The notes: generated from the sequence alone by a model not told the origin. A DNA stretch of 64,000 nucleotides from Atopobium minutum (GCA_900105895.1 FNSH01000001.1:1189501-1253500), one strand, 5' to 3'; shown: positions 36,993-46,082, numbered from the stretch's first letter. Program-made: numbers and translations.

Positions 36993-38078
36993 ATGGCTGA
37001 GGGAACAAATGACAAGAACAAGAAGGGGTTGTTCGATAACCTGGGCAAAGAGCTGCTCAAATCCTTTAATACAGGTGTTTCGTATTTTATCCCCATCGTT
37101 GTTGTAGGCGGCGTTTTTCTAGCGTTTTCACTGGCATCTGGTAAGGCAGGTGCCGATGGCATGGAGGTTACCAATCCCTTCATGCAAAATCTCAACCTGA
37201 TTGGTATGGCCGGCATCAAGATGATGATCCCGGTCATGACGGCTTACATTGCATACTCGCTGGCTGGTAAGCCTGCTTTGGCACCGGGCTTTGTGATGGG
37301 ATATTTGGTCAATAATCCCGTTTCTGTTAATGGCACTGATGTTTCCACGGGCTTTTTGGGCGGTATGATCTTAGCCATCTGTGTTGGCTATTGGGTAAAG
37401 TGGATGAAGACCTGGCAGGTGAGTGATGTTATTCGCACCATTATGCCTATCTTGATCATCCCTATTTTGACGTCTTTGGTATGGGGCCTGCTGTATATCT
37501 ATGTTCTGGCATTGCCGCTTGCCGCATTTATGGGTTGGCTTACTGATCTGCTTACCGGCTTGCAGGGTGGCTCTGCGGTAGTACTTGGCCTGGTTATTGG
37601 TCTTATGACCGCCTTTGATATGGGTGGTCCTGTTAATAAGACGGCATCAACCTTTACCTTGGCTCTTATGACCACTGGCGTATATGGTCCTAACGGTGCT
37701 TTCCGTGTAGCAGTAGCAATTCCTCCTCTGGCTTGTGGTGTTGCAGCTCTTGTTGCCCGCAACAAGTTTGATGATACTGATCGTCAGATGGGTATTTCTG
37801 CAATCTTCATGGGCTGCATTGGTATTACCGAAGGCGCAATCCCCTTTGCGGTAAAGGACCTGGGTCGTACACTTCCTGGCATTATGATTGGCTCTGCTGT
37901 TGGCGCTGCTTTGGCTATGATCCAGGGTATCGAGTGCTTTGTTCCTCACGGCGGCTTTATTGTTGCTCTTGCTACCAATAACATTGCCTTGTTCTGCCTT
38001 GACATTGTTATCGGTACGCTTGTTGGCGCCGCCATTATGATTGCCATGAAACCTGTTATGCAAAATAAGGATAAGTAA
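36993..38078 (+). CDS. PTS EIIC component, fructose type, cassette 5
   Basis: A 361-residue polytopic permease subunit. It shows GVSYFIPIVVVGGVFLAFS at the N-terminus, KPALAPGFVMGYL, a TGFLGGMILAICVGYWVKW segment and DMGGPVNKTA in the middle, all typical of the fructose-specific EIIC family. ATG 36993 has GAGAGGAAC upstream. It imports a ketose as its 1-phosphate in the usual scheme. The downstream genes for a GatZ-like protein, a transaldolase-like protein and a split transketolase indicate something other than simple fructose use. Confidence 0.92.
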   Translation: MAEGTNDKNKKGLFDNLGKELLKSFNTGVSYFIPIVVVGGVFLAFSLASGKAGADGMEVTNPFMQNLNLIGMAGIKMMIPVMTAYIAYSLAGKPALAPGFVMGYLVNNPVSVNGTDVSTGFLGGMILAICVGYWVKWMKTWQVSDVIRTIMPILIIPILTSLVWGLLYIYVLALPLAAFMGWLTDLLTGLQGGSAVVLGLVIGLMTAFDMGGPVNKTASTFTLALMTTGVYGPNGAFRVAVAIPPLACGVAALVARNKFDDTDRQMGISAIFMGCIGITEGAIPFAVKDLGRTLPGIMIGSAVGAALAMIQGIECFVPHGGFIVALATNNIALFCLDIVIGTLVGAAIMIAMKPVMQNKDK

Positions 38079-38086
38079 TGGTATCC

Positions 38087-38123
38087 AAGGAAGCGCTTAG
38101 GCCCGCTACCTGCGCGCTTCCTT
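38087..38123 (+). other. Intercistronic hairpin after cassette 5 EIIC
   Basis: A perfect 10-bp stem (AAGGAAGCGC / GCGCTTCCTT) with a 17-nt loop, followed by CCCCCTT. It lies in the 187-bp gap before the GatZ-like gene and is a weak terminator at best. Confidence 0.6.
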
Positions 38124-38265
38124 CCCCCTTATGCCGTGCTGAGCGACTCTGCGCAATCCGTCTATTGGGATTTTTACTACAACCGCTAAAGTTCGCTCAG
38201 TACGGTTTGTTTACTAAAACGTGCTTACTAAAGCACACCTACTAGTTAAGAATGGAAGTACGTGA

Positions 38266-39540
38266 ATGGAAAAGCTCCCTATCAAGAAGTACGTTGAAGG
38301 TATGCTCAAGTTGCAGGATGGCGGCAGCTCGTCCACCATGCTTGGTATTGGGCCTATGTCTCCTAACCTGCTACAGGCATCATTCGAGCTTGCGCAGGAG
38401 CATGATTTCCCCCTGATGTTTATTGCAAGTCGTAACCAAGTTGATGCAGATGAGTTTGGTGCTGGCTATGTAAACGGCTGGGATCAGGAGCGTTTTGCTG
38501 CGGATATCAAGGAGGTTGCCGATAAGGTCGGCTTTGATGGCATGTACTATCTTTGCCGCGATCACGGTGGCCCCTGGCAGCGCGATGAAGAGCGCAATGC
38601 TCATTTGCCCGAAGACGAGGCTATGGCAAAAGCAAAGGCTTCCTATCTAGCAGATATTAAGGCTGGATTTGACCTGCTTATGATTGACCCTACCAAAGAT
38701 CCTTTTGTTATCGGTAAGGTCATTCCTCTGGATCTTGTTGAGCGCCGCACAGTAGAGCTTATCGAATACTGTGAGGAGCAGCGCAAGGCACTTGGCTTGC
38801 CCGAGATTGGTTATGAGGTAGGTACAGAAGAAACCAATGGTGGCTTAACCTCTGCCGATAAGTACGAGGAATTTATCGAGTATCTGCAGGTGGAGTTGGC
38901 AAAGCGTGGTCTTCCTATGCCCACCTTTATTGTTGGACAAACGGGTACTCTTACGCGTTACACCGATCAGGTTGGTCATTACGACTTCCAAAATGCACGA
39001 GCTCTTTCCAAGATGGCCAAGCGTTATGGCGTAGGCCTTAAAGAGCACAATGCGGACTACATGGATGATGTAACCCTGCTTGAGCATATTCCTGCACGTG
39101 TTACTGCCTCCAATGTTGCTCCTCAGTATGGTACAGAAGAGACACGTGCCTATCTTAATCTGTGTGCCGTACAGGACATTCTGGTGAAGGAGGGACTGTG
39201 TGACACACCCTCTGACCTTAAAAAGGTTTTGCTTGTAAAGGCAATTAAGACTGAACGTTGGCGTAAATGGATGGTTGGCGAGCAAACCAAACTTCAGGTA
39301 GAAGACATTCTTTCCGATGAAGAATTGTCTCTAAAAATTCTGGATATCTCGGGGCACTACGTATTTAATGACGTTGAGGTCAAGGCAGAGATTGAGAAGT
39401 TGTACACTAACCTTGAAGCCGCTGGCATTGATGGACAGCGTTATGTAGTAGATCACATTAAGCGTCCTATTCGTCAGTATGTGGAGTGTTTGAACCTCGA
39501 ATCTTTGACCTCGCGTGTAGTTGCTGCGCTTAAGGACTAG
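38266..39540 (+). CDS. GatZ/KbaZ-like D-tagatose-bisphosphate aldolase subunit
   Basis: A 424-residue protein of the GatZ/KbaZ family, of normal family length. It contains LGIGPMSPNLLQASFELA, FIASRNQVD, CRDHGGPW, the MIDPTKDP segment and GYEVGTEETNGG. In enterobacteria GatZ supports and stabilises the catalytic GatY aldolase, but here no GatY-like gene is in the same operon; the nearest class II aldolases are in cassette 4. It may therefore act alone or on another substrate, which is inference. ATG 38266 has only a weak upstream site (GGAAG). Confidence 0.85.
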   Translation: MEKLPIKKYVEGMLKLQDGGSSSTMLGIGPMSPNLLQASFELAQEHDFPLMFIASRNQVDADEFGAGYVNGWDQERFAADIKEVADKVGFDGMYYLCRDHGGPWQRDEERNAHLPEDEAMAKAKASYLADIKAGFDLLMIDPTKDPFVIGKVIPLDLVERRTVELIEYCEEQRKALGLPEIGYEVGTEETNGGLTSADKYEEFIEYLQVELAKRGLPMPTFIVGQTGTLTRYTDQVGHYDFQNARALSKMAKRYGVGLKEHNADYMDDVTLLEHIPARVTASNVAPQYGTEETRAYLNLCAVQDILVKEGLCDTPSDLKKVLLVKAIKTERWRKWMVGEQTKLQVEDILSDEELSLKILDISGHYVFNDVEVKAEIEKLYTNLEAAGIDGQRYVVDHIKRPIRQYVECLNLESLTSRVVAALKD

Positions 39541-39568
39541 GCTTTCGAGTAGTTCAGTGAAGCTTGAG

Positions 39569-39597
39569 CGGCTGGCATACGCTGGCCGTTCTTTTTT
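39569..39597 (+). terminator. Internal terminator between GatZ-like and EIIA genes
   Basis: CGGCTGGC pairs with GCTGGCCG (two G-U pairs) around an ATAC loop, followed by TTCTTTTTT. The GGGAGG ribosome binding site of the next gene follows at once. It would lower expression of the EIIA, aldolase and transketolase genes. Confidence 0.75.
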
Positions 39598-39609
39598 AGG
39601 GAGGTACCT

Positions 39610-40062
39610 GTGGAAAAGTTTGTAAGCTCCAAGCAAGTATTTGTAAACGTCGATGTGGATACGCGTGAGAAGGCCCTTGAGTTTATCTCCCAAAAGGGTG
39701 CCGAGCTGGGCTACGGCGATGCTGATGCCGTTTATAAAGCATTTATGGCTCGTGAGAATGAGGGCGCAACCGGCATGGAAAATGGCTTTGCCGTTCCCCA
39801 TGCAAAGAGCGACGTTATTAACAAGGCAGGTCTCTTGCTGGTAAAGCTTGCAGCTCCTGTGGAGTGGCCTTCCTTTGACGATAAGCCCGTAGATGTTGCA
39901 TTGGCTCTGTTGGTTCCTGGTCTTGAGGCTGGCACTACGCATCTGAAGCTTTTGTCCAAGGCTGCTGTTATGCTTATGGATGAAAACTTCCGCAATTCGG
40001 TGCATGCAAGTGATGACCCAGAAGTTTTGGCAGAGCTTATCAATGCCGGTCTTGAGGGCTAG
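39610..40062 (+). CDS. PTS EIIA component, fructose type, cassette 5
   Basis: A 150-residue EIIA with the probable phosphohistidine His64 in GFAVPHAKSD, preceded by the family motif RENEGATGMENG. The start is GTG 39610 after GGGAGG. Unusually it is separated from its EIIB and EIIC genes by the GatZ-like gene and a terminator, so its dosage may be set separately. Confidence 0.9.
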   Translation: MEKFVSSKQVFVNVDVDTREKALEFISQKGAELGYGDADAVYKAFMARENEGATGMENGFAVPHAKSDVINKAGLLLVKLAAPVEWPSFDDKPVDVALALLVPGLEAGTTHLKLLSKAAVMLMDENFRNSVHASDDPEVLAELINAGLEG

Positions 40063-40106
40063 TAACTAACCAGGGATGACTGTTGAGGTTGGTTGCTAAA
40101 GCTTTT

Positions 40107-40127
40107 GGGGGAGGCTTGGGGCTTGGG
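40107..40127 (+). other. G-rich intercistronic stretch (possible G-quadruplex)
   Basis: Four guanine runs (5, 2, 4 and 3 G) separated by A or CTT lie in the 164-bp gap between the EIIA gene and the transaldolase-like gene. Two CCAAGGG direct repeats follow (40137 and 40161 region). In RNA it could form a two-layer quadruplex or pair with the C-rich sequence behind it. Confidence 0.35.
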
Positions 40128-40226
40128 AGCTTCTTGCCAAGGGCTTCTCGTGAGGGTCTCACCAAGGGACTACGTAATTGCGGCATGCTGGGATTACCCA
40201 GATGCCTGGAAAAAGGAGAATAACGC

Positions 40227-40913
40227 ATGAAGTTTTTTATCGATACCGCTGATCTAAATGATATTGAAGAGGCTGCAAGCTGGGGTATTTTGAGTGGCGT
40301 AACCACTAATCCTAGCCTGTATGCTCGTACGGGTGGCAAGCTGGCAGATTTTGAGGACCATATGGTCAAGATCTGCAAGATTGTTGGTGAAGACATCCCT
40401 GTTTCCGCCGAGTCCACAGCAGAGACCACGGAGGACATGATTGCCGAGGGTGTACGCTTGGCCGCTTTGGCTCCTAATATTGTTGTAAAGCTTCCTATTT
40501 GTGAGGCATCTCTGCCTGCAACGCATGAGCTGGCTAAGCGTGGTGTTCGTGTAAACATGACGCTGATCTTCTCGGCAACGCAAGCTTTGTTGGCTGCCCG
40601 CGCTGGTGCGCGCTACATTTCACCCTTTGTTGGTCGTTTTGACGACATTGCAGACGACGGCTTGGCTCAGCTGGAGACCATCGTAGATGCTGTTAAGAAC
40701 TACGACTATGGCTACTGGGAGCAGGAGGGTGGCCCCGAGATCATTACGGCTTCTGTGCGTACGCCCAACCATGTAACCCAGGCTGCACTTATGGCTGCCG
40801 ATATTGCAACCGTGCCGTTTGCCGCTCTTAAGAAGTGCGTACACCATCCTCTTACCGACAAGGGCCTTGAAGGCTTTGCTGCTGACTGGGCTAAGGTTGT
40901 TGCTCAGGCCTAA
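40227..40913 (+). CDS. Transaldolase / fructose-6-phosphate aldolase (TalC/FSA type)
   Basis: A 228-residue short transaldolase-family TIM barrel. The Schiff-base lysine is Lys88 in NIVVKLP; other family marks are FFIDTADL at the start, GVTTNPSL, and the ISPFVGRFDD loop. The length and motifs match TalC/FSA-type enzymes rather than long TalB. It can move a dihydroxyacetone unit between sugar phosphates or split fructose 6-phosphate. It lies between EIIA and a split transketolase, giving cassette 5 a full non-oxidative pentose phosphate module. AAAAAGGAG precedes ATG 40227. Confidence 0.93.
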   Translation: MKFFIDTADLNDIEEAASWGILSGVTTNPSLYARTGGKLADFEDHMVKICKIVGEDIPVSAESTAETTEDMIAEGVRLAALAPNIVVKLPICEASLPATHELAKRGVRVNMTLIFSATQALLAARAGARYISPFVGRFDDIADDGLAQLETIVDAVKNYDYGYWEQEGGPEIITASVRTPNHVTQAALMAADIATVPFAALKKCVHHPLTDKGLEGFAADWAKVVAQA

Positions 40914-40996
40914 TGCCTCAGCTTTATTGCGCAGGTTTTATTGCATAGACTTAAAGGTAGTTCGGATGTAGGAAGGTTTGAGGAGAAAAGCAATTC

Positions 40997-41827
40997 ATGG
41001 AAATTCTTGAGTTACAAAAGATTGCCAATGAGATTCGCAAGAGCATCATTGTTGGTGTTCATGCGGCTAAATCTGGCCACCCAGGTGGGTCGCTGTCTGC
41101 TACAGAAATCTTTACCTACCTGTACTTTGTAGAGATGAATGTTGACCCTGCACACCCACAGGATCCCAAGCGCGACCGCTTTGTTCTGTCCAAGGGTCAT
41201 TGCGCACCTGGTTTATATGCCACCTTGGCGCAAAAGGGATTTTTTGACAAGGAGCAGCTCACTACGCTGCGCCACGTGGATTCCATGCTGCAGGGTCACC
41301 CCAATATGCACGACACGCCTGGTGTAGATATGTCTACGGGTTCTTTGGGCCAGGGCATTTCTGCCGCCGTTGGCATGGCAACATCTGCCAAGCTGTACGG
41401 CGATGATTTTCACGTCTATGCCCTGATGGGCGACGGTGAGATTGAAGAGGGTCAGGTGTGGGAGGCCGCTATGTTTGCCGGCAACCACAAGTTGGACAAC
41501 CTGACCGTTATTGTGGATAACAACAATCTCCAAATTGACGGTGCTGTTACTGAGGTAAATCCACCCTATCCCATTGACGAGAAGTTCCGCTCATTTAACT
41601 TCCACGTTATTAACGTAGCTGATGGCAATGACTTTGAGCAGCTCCAGGCTGCCTTCGAAGAGGCGCATACCGCGCACGATATGCCCGTTGCCATTGTCTG
41701 CAAAACGATCAAGGGCAAGGGCGTCTCGTACATGGAGAACCAGGTAGGATGGCACGGTAAGGCGCCTAATGACGAGCAGTACGAGCAGGCTTTGCTTGAG
41801 CTAGAAAAGATTGGAGAGCAGCTGTGA
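40997..41827 (+). CDS. Transketolase N-terminal (TPP-binding) subunit, cassette 5
   Basis: A 276-residue TPP-binding half of a split transketolase. It shows AAKSGHPGGSLSATE, SKGHCAPGLYA, STGSLGQGISAAVG and GDGEIEEGQVWEA. The GHPGGS and GLYA forms are closer to ordinary transketolase than those of cassettes 1 and 2. Its stop overlaps the start of the partner gene by 4 bp (GTGA), so translation is coupled. Confidence 0.93.
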   Translation: MEILELQKIANEIRKSIIVGVHAAKSGHPGGSLSATEIFTYLYFVEMNVDPAHPQDPKRDRFVLSKGHCAPGLYATLAQKGFFDKEQLTTLRHVDSMLQGHPNMHDTPGVDMSTGSLGQGISAAVGMATSAKLYGDDFHVYALMGDGEIEEGQVWEAAMFAGNHKLDNLTVIVDNNNLQIDGAVTEVNPPYPIDEKFRSFNFHVINVADGNDFEQLQAAFEEAHTAHDMPVAIVCKTIKGKGVSYMENQVGWHGKAPNDEQYEQALLELEKIGEQL

Positions 41828-42765
41828 GCGATGTAAAGAAGATTGCTACACGCGACAGCTACGGCAATGCTTTGGTGGAGCTTGGTCGTGAGCATGAAGA
41901 TATTGTTGTGCTGGATGCAGACTTGGCTGCCGCTACTAAGACCGGCATGTTTAAAGCGGCGTTTCCCGAGCGTTTTCTTAATGCGGGCATTGCCGAGTGT
42001 AACCTTATGGGTCTAGCTGCGGGCATTGCTACTACAGGTAAGGTTCCTTTTGCAAGTACCTTTGCTATGTTTGCTGCAGGTCGTGCGTTTGAGCAGATTC
42101 GCAACTCCATTGGGTACCCGCATCTTAACGTAAAGATTGGTGCTACCCACGCCGGCATTTCTGTTGGCGAGGACGGCGCTACCCATCAGTGCAACGAGGA
42201 TATTGCACTCATGCGTACCATTCCAGGTATGGTTGTTATGACGCCTGCGGATGACGTAGAGGCTCGCGCTATGGTTCGCGCTGCATATGAGCACGAGGGT
42301 CCTGTGTACATGCGCTTTGGCCGTTTGGCTGCGCCGGTGTTTAATGATCCTAGCACCTACCAGTTTGAGCTGGGTCGTGGTATTACCCTGCGCGAGGGTA
42401 GCGATGTAACCATTATTGCTACTGGTCTTATGGTAAGTGCTGCTCTGGAGGCTGCTGCGTCACTTGCTGAGAAGGGCATTGATGCTGAAGTCATTAACAT
42501 CCACACCATCAAACCTTTGGACGAAGAACTGGTGGTTGCTTCTGCTGCTAAGACCGGTAAGGTGGTAACGGTGGAGGAGCATTCCATTCTTGGTGGCTTG
42601 GGAGCTGCTGTTGCAGAGTGCTTGGGCGAGAAACAGCCAACGCGCATGCATCGTATGGGCATTCATGATGTATTTGGTGAGTCTGGTCCTGCTTTGGAGC
42701 TGCTTGCTAAGTACGGTTTGGATGCTGCGGGCATTGAGCGTGAAGTCAGTGCGTTTGTAGGATAG
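41824..42765 (+). CDS. Transketolase C-terminal subunit, cassette 5
   Basis: A 313-residue pyrimidine-binding and C-terminal half. It has VVLDADLAAATKTG, the catalytic-glutamate motif NAGIAECNLMGLAAG, TFAMFAAGRAFEQIR and the substrate loop SVGEDGATHQCNED, which is close to the canonical GEDGPTHQ. It is therefore the most transketolase-like of the three pairs in this window and may simply interconvert pentose phosphates. GTG 41824 overlaps the partner's stop. A strong terminator follows. Confidence 0.93.
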   Translation: MSDVKKIATRDSYGNALVELGREHEDIVVLDADLAAATKTGMFKAAFPERFLNAGIAECNLMGLAAGIATTGKVPFASTFAMFAAGRAFEQIRNSIGYPHLNVKIGATHAGISVGEDGATHQCNEDIALMRTIPGMVVMTPADDVEARAMVRAAYEHEGPVYMRFGRLAAPVFNDPSTYQFELGRGITLREGSDVTIIATGLMVSAALEAAASLAEKGIDAEVINIHTIKPLDEELVVASAAKTGKVVTVEEHSILGGLGAAVAECLGEKQPTRMHRMGIHDVFGESGPALELLAKYGLDAAGIEREVSAFVG

Positions 42766-42809
42766 CCTATCAGGCATAATAGAGTAATGCCCCTACAAAT
42801 GGGTTGCTA

Positions 42810-42841
42810 CGACTGCTAGAGATTTCTAGCAGTCGTTTTTT
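42810..42841 (+). terminator. Terminator of cassette 5
   Basis: A perfect 11-bp stem (CGACTGCTAGA / TCTAGCAGTCG) with a GATT loop, followed by TTTTTT. Confidence 0.95.
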
Positions 42842-42951
42842 ATGCGTGTAATACGTCAGAGCGTTATTATTTCGACTATTTTTAATATTGAAAGAAAAAT
42901 TATTCGATTCTCATCAAAATAAAAACAAATTTCTTGTATATTTATGGCTGT

Positions 42952-42967
42952 AAGAAAATAATTTCTT
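42952..42967. promoter_or_regulatory. Possible RpiR-type operator upstream of cassette 6
   Basis: AAGAAA-ATAA-TTTCTT is a palindrome with 6-bp arms in the very AT-rich stretch 42842-43024, which has no gene. A related GAAA...TTTC pattern lies before the cassette 6 regulator at 48097-48116, so one protein may bind both. Confidence 0.35.
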
Positions 42968-43024
42968 TTCATGTGGACTACTTAAGAAAAAGTGTTGATT
43001 AGTCGAGAAGAAAGGGGCTAGTAT

Positions 43025-43924
43025 ATGCAGATTGGTCTTGTTGGTCTTGGGAAGATGGGCCATAACTTAGCTCTGAACCTCAAGGATAAAGGACACGAGA
43101 TTATCGGCTTTGACCTTTCGGAGGAAGCGCGTGAAGACGCTCGGCAAAACGATATTACCGTGGTCACAAGTCTTTCCGAGCAAATCAGTTTGCTTGCAGC
43201 CCCTCGCGTCCTATGGCTTATGGTTCCTTCAGGCTCAGCTACACAGGCAACTGTTGATGAGGCGCTGAGTTTGCTTGAACCGGGTGACGTGCTTATCGAT
43301 GCTGGAAATTCCAATTACAAGGACTCCATGCGTCACGGTGATGCTTGCGCTAAGAAAGAAATCGGCTTTCTTGATGTTGGTACCTCGGGTGGTACCTCGG
43401 GTGCCCGTTATGGTGCCTGCCTTATGATAGGCGGTGACCGTGAGGTTTATGACTTTCTTGCTGAGGTTTTTGACCAAGTGTCCTGTGAAGATGGCTGTGC
43501 TTATGTAGGGCCGGCCGGTGCAGGTCATTTTATGAAGATGGCCCACAACGGTATTGAGTACGGAATGATGGAGGCGATTGGAGAGGGCTTTGCCATCATG
43601 CGCAAAGCGCCTTTTGACTATGATCTTGCCGCCGTTGCAAAGAACTGGAATCACGGTTCCGTTGTTCGCTCTTGGCTTATGGAACTTGCCGAAATGCAGC
43701 TGGTAGAGCATCCGGACCTTGCAGATATTAAGGGTATTGTTGCGGCATCAGGTGAAGCCAAGTGGACTGTTGAGGCTGCTCTTGATGAGGAAGTTCCGGC
43801 ACCGGTTATTGCACAGGCACTCTTTGAGCGTAATGCCTCACAAATGAGCGAGGAGAACTTCTCCAACAAGATGGTCTCTGCTCTGCGCAATGGCTTTGGT
43901 GGACATGCCATCGTGAGTAAGTAA
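43025..43924 (+). CDS. gnd: 6-phosphogluconate dehydrogenase, decarboxylating (short form)
   Basis: A 299-residue NAD(P)-dependent beta-decarboxylating dehydrogenase of the short (about 300-residue) bacterial class. It has the Rossmann start IGLVGLGKMGHNLALNL, GNSNYKDSM, the GTSGGTSGARYG substrate loop and the catalytic region GHFMKMAHNGIEYG with the expected Lys and Asn. The family oxidises an aldonate 6-phosphate at C3 and releases carbon dioxide to give a pentulose phosphate. It heads an ascorbate-type PTS operon ending in a UlaG-like lactonase, so the in vivo substrate may be an unusual aldonate phosphate. Confidence 0.9.
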   Translation: MQIGLVGLGKMGHNLALNLKDKGHEIIGFDLSEEAREDARQNDITVVTSLSEQISLLAAPRVLWLMVPSGSATQATVDEALSLLEPGDVLIDAGNSNYKDSMRHGDACAKKEIGFLDVGTSGGTSGARYGACLMIGGDREVYDFLAEVFDQVSCEDGCAYVGPAGAGHFMKMAHNGIEYGMMEAIGEGFAIMRKAPFDYDLAAVAKNWNHGSVVRSWLMELAEMQLVEHPDLADIKGIVAASGEAKWTVEAALDEEVPAPVIAQALFERNASQMSEENFSNKMVSALRNGFGGHAIVSK

Positions 43925-43933
43925 GGGGATGTT

Positions 43934-44392
43934 ATGGATACAGAGGCTCTTATTAGGCCCGAAGATATCCAGATTGGTATTGAGGCGCTTGACTGGGAAG
44001 ACGCACTTAAGAAGGCTGCCACACCACTCATTGCTCAAGGTCATATCGAACCCGCCTATGTTGAGAGCATGATTCAATCAGTAAAAGATCTTGGACCTTA
44101 TATTGTTCTCGCGCCAGGCTTTGCACTTGGCCATGCTAGACCAAGTGGCGCAGTCCATCGGGCTTGCGTCTCTCTTGCCACGCTCAAGACTCCTATTACT
44201 TTTGGGAGTAAACAGAATGACCCTGTTGACGTAGTTATGATTCTTGCTGCTGTTGATGATACGTCACATATTGAACTTCTTCAAAAGCTTGTGCTCTTCC
44301 TTAACCAGAAGGGGAGTTTTGATATTTTGCGTTCAGCTAGAAGTGCGCAGGATGTTTGTGCAATTACCAAAGCAATTAATGGAAAGGGGTAA
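43934..44392 (+). CDS. PTS EIIA component, ascorbate type, cassette 6
   Basis: A 152-residue EIIA with the probable phosphohistidine His67 in APGFALGHARPSG. It starts 9 bp after the dehydrogenase gene behind AAGGGGATG and ends 5 bp before the EIIC gene, a tight operon. It donates phosphate to the EIIB at 45742. Confidence 0.92.
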   Translation: MDTEALIRPEDIQIGIEALDWEDALKKAATPLIAQGHIEPAYVESMIQSVKDLGPYIVLAPGFALGHARPSGAVHRACVSLATLKTPITFGSKQNDPVDVVMILAAVDDTSHIELLQKLVLFLNQKGSFDILRSARSAQDVCAITKAINGKG

Positions 44393-44397
44393 GGCAA

Positions 44398-45714
44398 ATG
44401 GATGTGCTCAATTTCCTTGTATATCAGGTTCTTACAAACCAGACAATCTTTATTGGCTTAATTGCCTTGGGAGGACTACTTCTCCAAAAAAAGGAGCTCC
44501 CTCATGTCATTGATGGAGTTGTCAAGACGGTGGCAGGTCTTTTGGTTCTGTCTTCTGGAGCGGGCATTATCTTTCAATCGCTGTCCCAGGTAGTTACTGC
44601 CTTGAATGAAAGCATGGGTGTTGCGGGAACACTTCCCATCAATGATGCCGCTGGCGCTATGGTCTTGTCGCTTGAAGGCTACGGCAGAAACGCAGTACTG
44701 ATTTTCCTCTTTGCCTTCTTGCTGCATCTGGTGCTAGTGCGCCTTGTTCCTGGCAAGGATTTTAAGAATGTATATCTGACAGCACACCTAGCTCTATTCC
44801 ATGCCTGCTTTATGGCGGTTACGCTTCCTGTGGTTCTTGATACTACTAACAATGTAGTGATTATTGCTGTGGCTACGGTGCTGAATGCTGCATACTATAC
44901 CTTCTCGCCAGCTATTACCCGAAAGCTTTCTCGCGAGTGGACCAAGGATGCCATTACCCTTGGTTTCATGGATCAGGTTGGTTCTCTTATTGCACATTTT
45001 GTGGGTAAGTTTGTAGGTAATCCAGAGGAGGATGCTGATAAGCTCAAGCTCCCCAAGTGGGCATCAATGTTTCGTGATAATACAGTTGTTCTGTTCTTCT
45101 TAATGCCCATTATTTTTGTTGGTATGGGTCTTGCGGTTGGCAGAGATGGTATTCAAGCTCTTGCTGGCACTGGCCCTGATGCTACCAACTGGATTATCTG
45201 GCTCATCATTCAAGGTTGGACATTTACTGCTGGCATTATCATTTTGCTGCAAGGTGTCCGCATGTTCGTTGGCTCTATTGTGCCTGCGTTTAAGGGAATC
45301 TCCGACAAGTTCCTTCCAAGTGCCGTACCTGCGCTTGATGCTCCAACCTTCTTTCCCTATTCACCTATGGGCGGTATGTTTGGCTTCCTTGGGTCATCTG
45401 TGGGTGCAATCGTAGTTTGCTTGCTTACTATCGTCTGCCATGCTCCGGTTATTGTCTTTCCTTCTCCAATCATTATGTACTTTGATGGCAACGTTATGGG
45501 TGTCTTTGGCAACAAGGCTGGCGGATGGAAAGGTGCTATCGCCGCAGGCCTTGTTACCGGCGCTATTACTTCTGCTGCAGCAATCCTCTTCTATCCAATT
45601 ACGGGCACAATGTTTGGTTCTGGTGTTACCTGGTCCAACATTGACTACGCCCTCGTGTGGATGCCTGTGATGTACATACTCAAGTTCCTTCGTGGCCTGA
45701 TTATGGGCTTCTAA
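44398..45714 (+). CDS. PTS EIIC component, ascorbate (UlaA) family, cassette 6
   Basis: A 438-residue polytopic permease subunit. UlaA-like marks are TIFIGLIALGGLLLQKKELP at the N-terminus, the LTAHLALFHACF loop, ILLQGVRMFVGSIVPAFKGI and DGNVMGVFGNKAGGWKG. It follows EIIA by 5 bp. Together with a UlaG-like lactonase at the operon end, a lactone such as ascorbate or an aldonolactone is a plausible substrate. Confidence 0.93.
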   Translation: MDVLNFLVYQVLTNQTIFIGLIALGGLLLQKKELPHVIDGVVKTVAGLLVLSSGAGIIFQSLSQVVTALNESMGVAGTLPINDAAGAMVLSLEGYGRNAVLIFLFAFLLHLVLVRLVPGKDFKNVYLTAHLALFHACFMAVTLPVVLDTTNNVVIIAVATVLNAAYYTFSPAITRKLSREWTKDAITLGFMDQVGSLIAHFVGKFVGNPEEDADKLKLPKWASMFRDNTVVLFFLMPIIFVGMGLAVGRDGIQALAGTGPDATNWIIWLIIQGWTFTAGIIILLQGVRMFVGSIVPAFKGISDKFLPSAVPALDAPTFFPYSPMGGMFGFLGSSVGAIVVCLLTIVCHAPVIVFPSPIIMYFDGNVMGVFGNKAGGWKGAIAAGLVTGAITSAAAILFYPITGTMFGSGVTWSNIDYALVWMPVMYILKFLRGLIMGF

Positions 45715-45741
45715 GTAATGGTTTCTTTGGAGGTAAGCACC

Positions 45742-46026
45742 ATGAAGATTTGTGCGGTTTGCGGTTTTGGAGTTGGCTCAAGCGTCATTGCCAAGATGAA
45801 TATTGAAAGCATCCTTTCTCAGGAAGGAAAGGGTGATATTGAGGTGGAAACCGTTGACCTTGGAAGTGTAATGGGTGTTGATGCTGACGTCTTCTTTACC
45901 ACTCATGAGCTATTTGACAATTTTCCAGACGAGCTCAAGCCTAAAACCGTAGTTTTGGACAATTTTGTTGACCTGGATTCAATTAAGGAAAAGCTCGACA
46001 TGAAGTTGTCAGAATTTGGCGTTTAG
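45742..46026 (+). CDS. PTS EIIB component, ascorbate type, cassette 6
   Basis: A 94-residue phosphocarrier with the active site CAVCGFGVGSSVIAKMN (Cys7). ATG 45742 follows GGAGG; the in-frame ATG at 45718, right after the EIIC stop, would add a leader with no family similarity. It completes the cassette 6 PTS. Confidence 0.92.
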   Translation: MKICAVCGFGVGSSVIAKMNIESILSQEGKGDIEVETVDLGSVMGVDADVFFTTHELFDNFPDELKPKTVVLDNFVDLDSIKEKLDMKLSEFGV

Positions 46027-46082
46027 CATGGCTTAGGATGTGGTGAGAAGTCTCTCTGTAGACGTTATTTGAGGAGTCAAAG

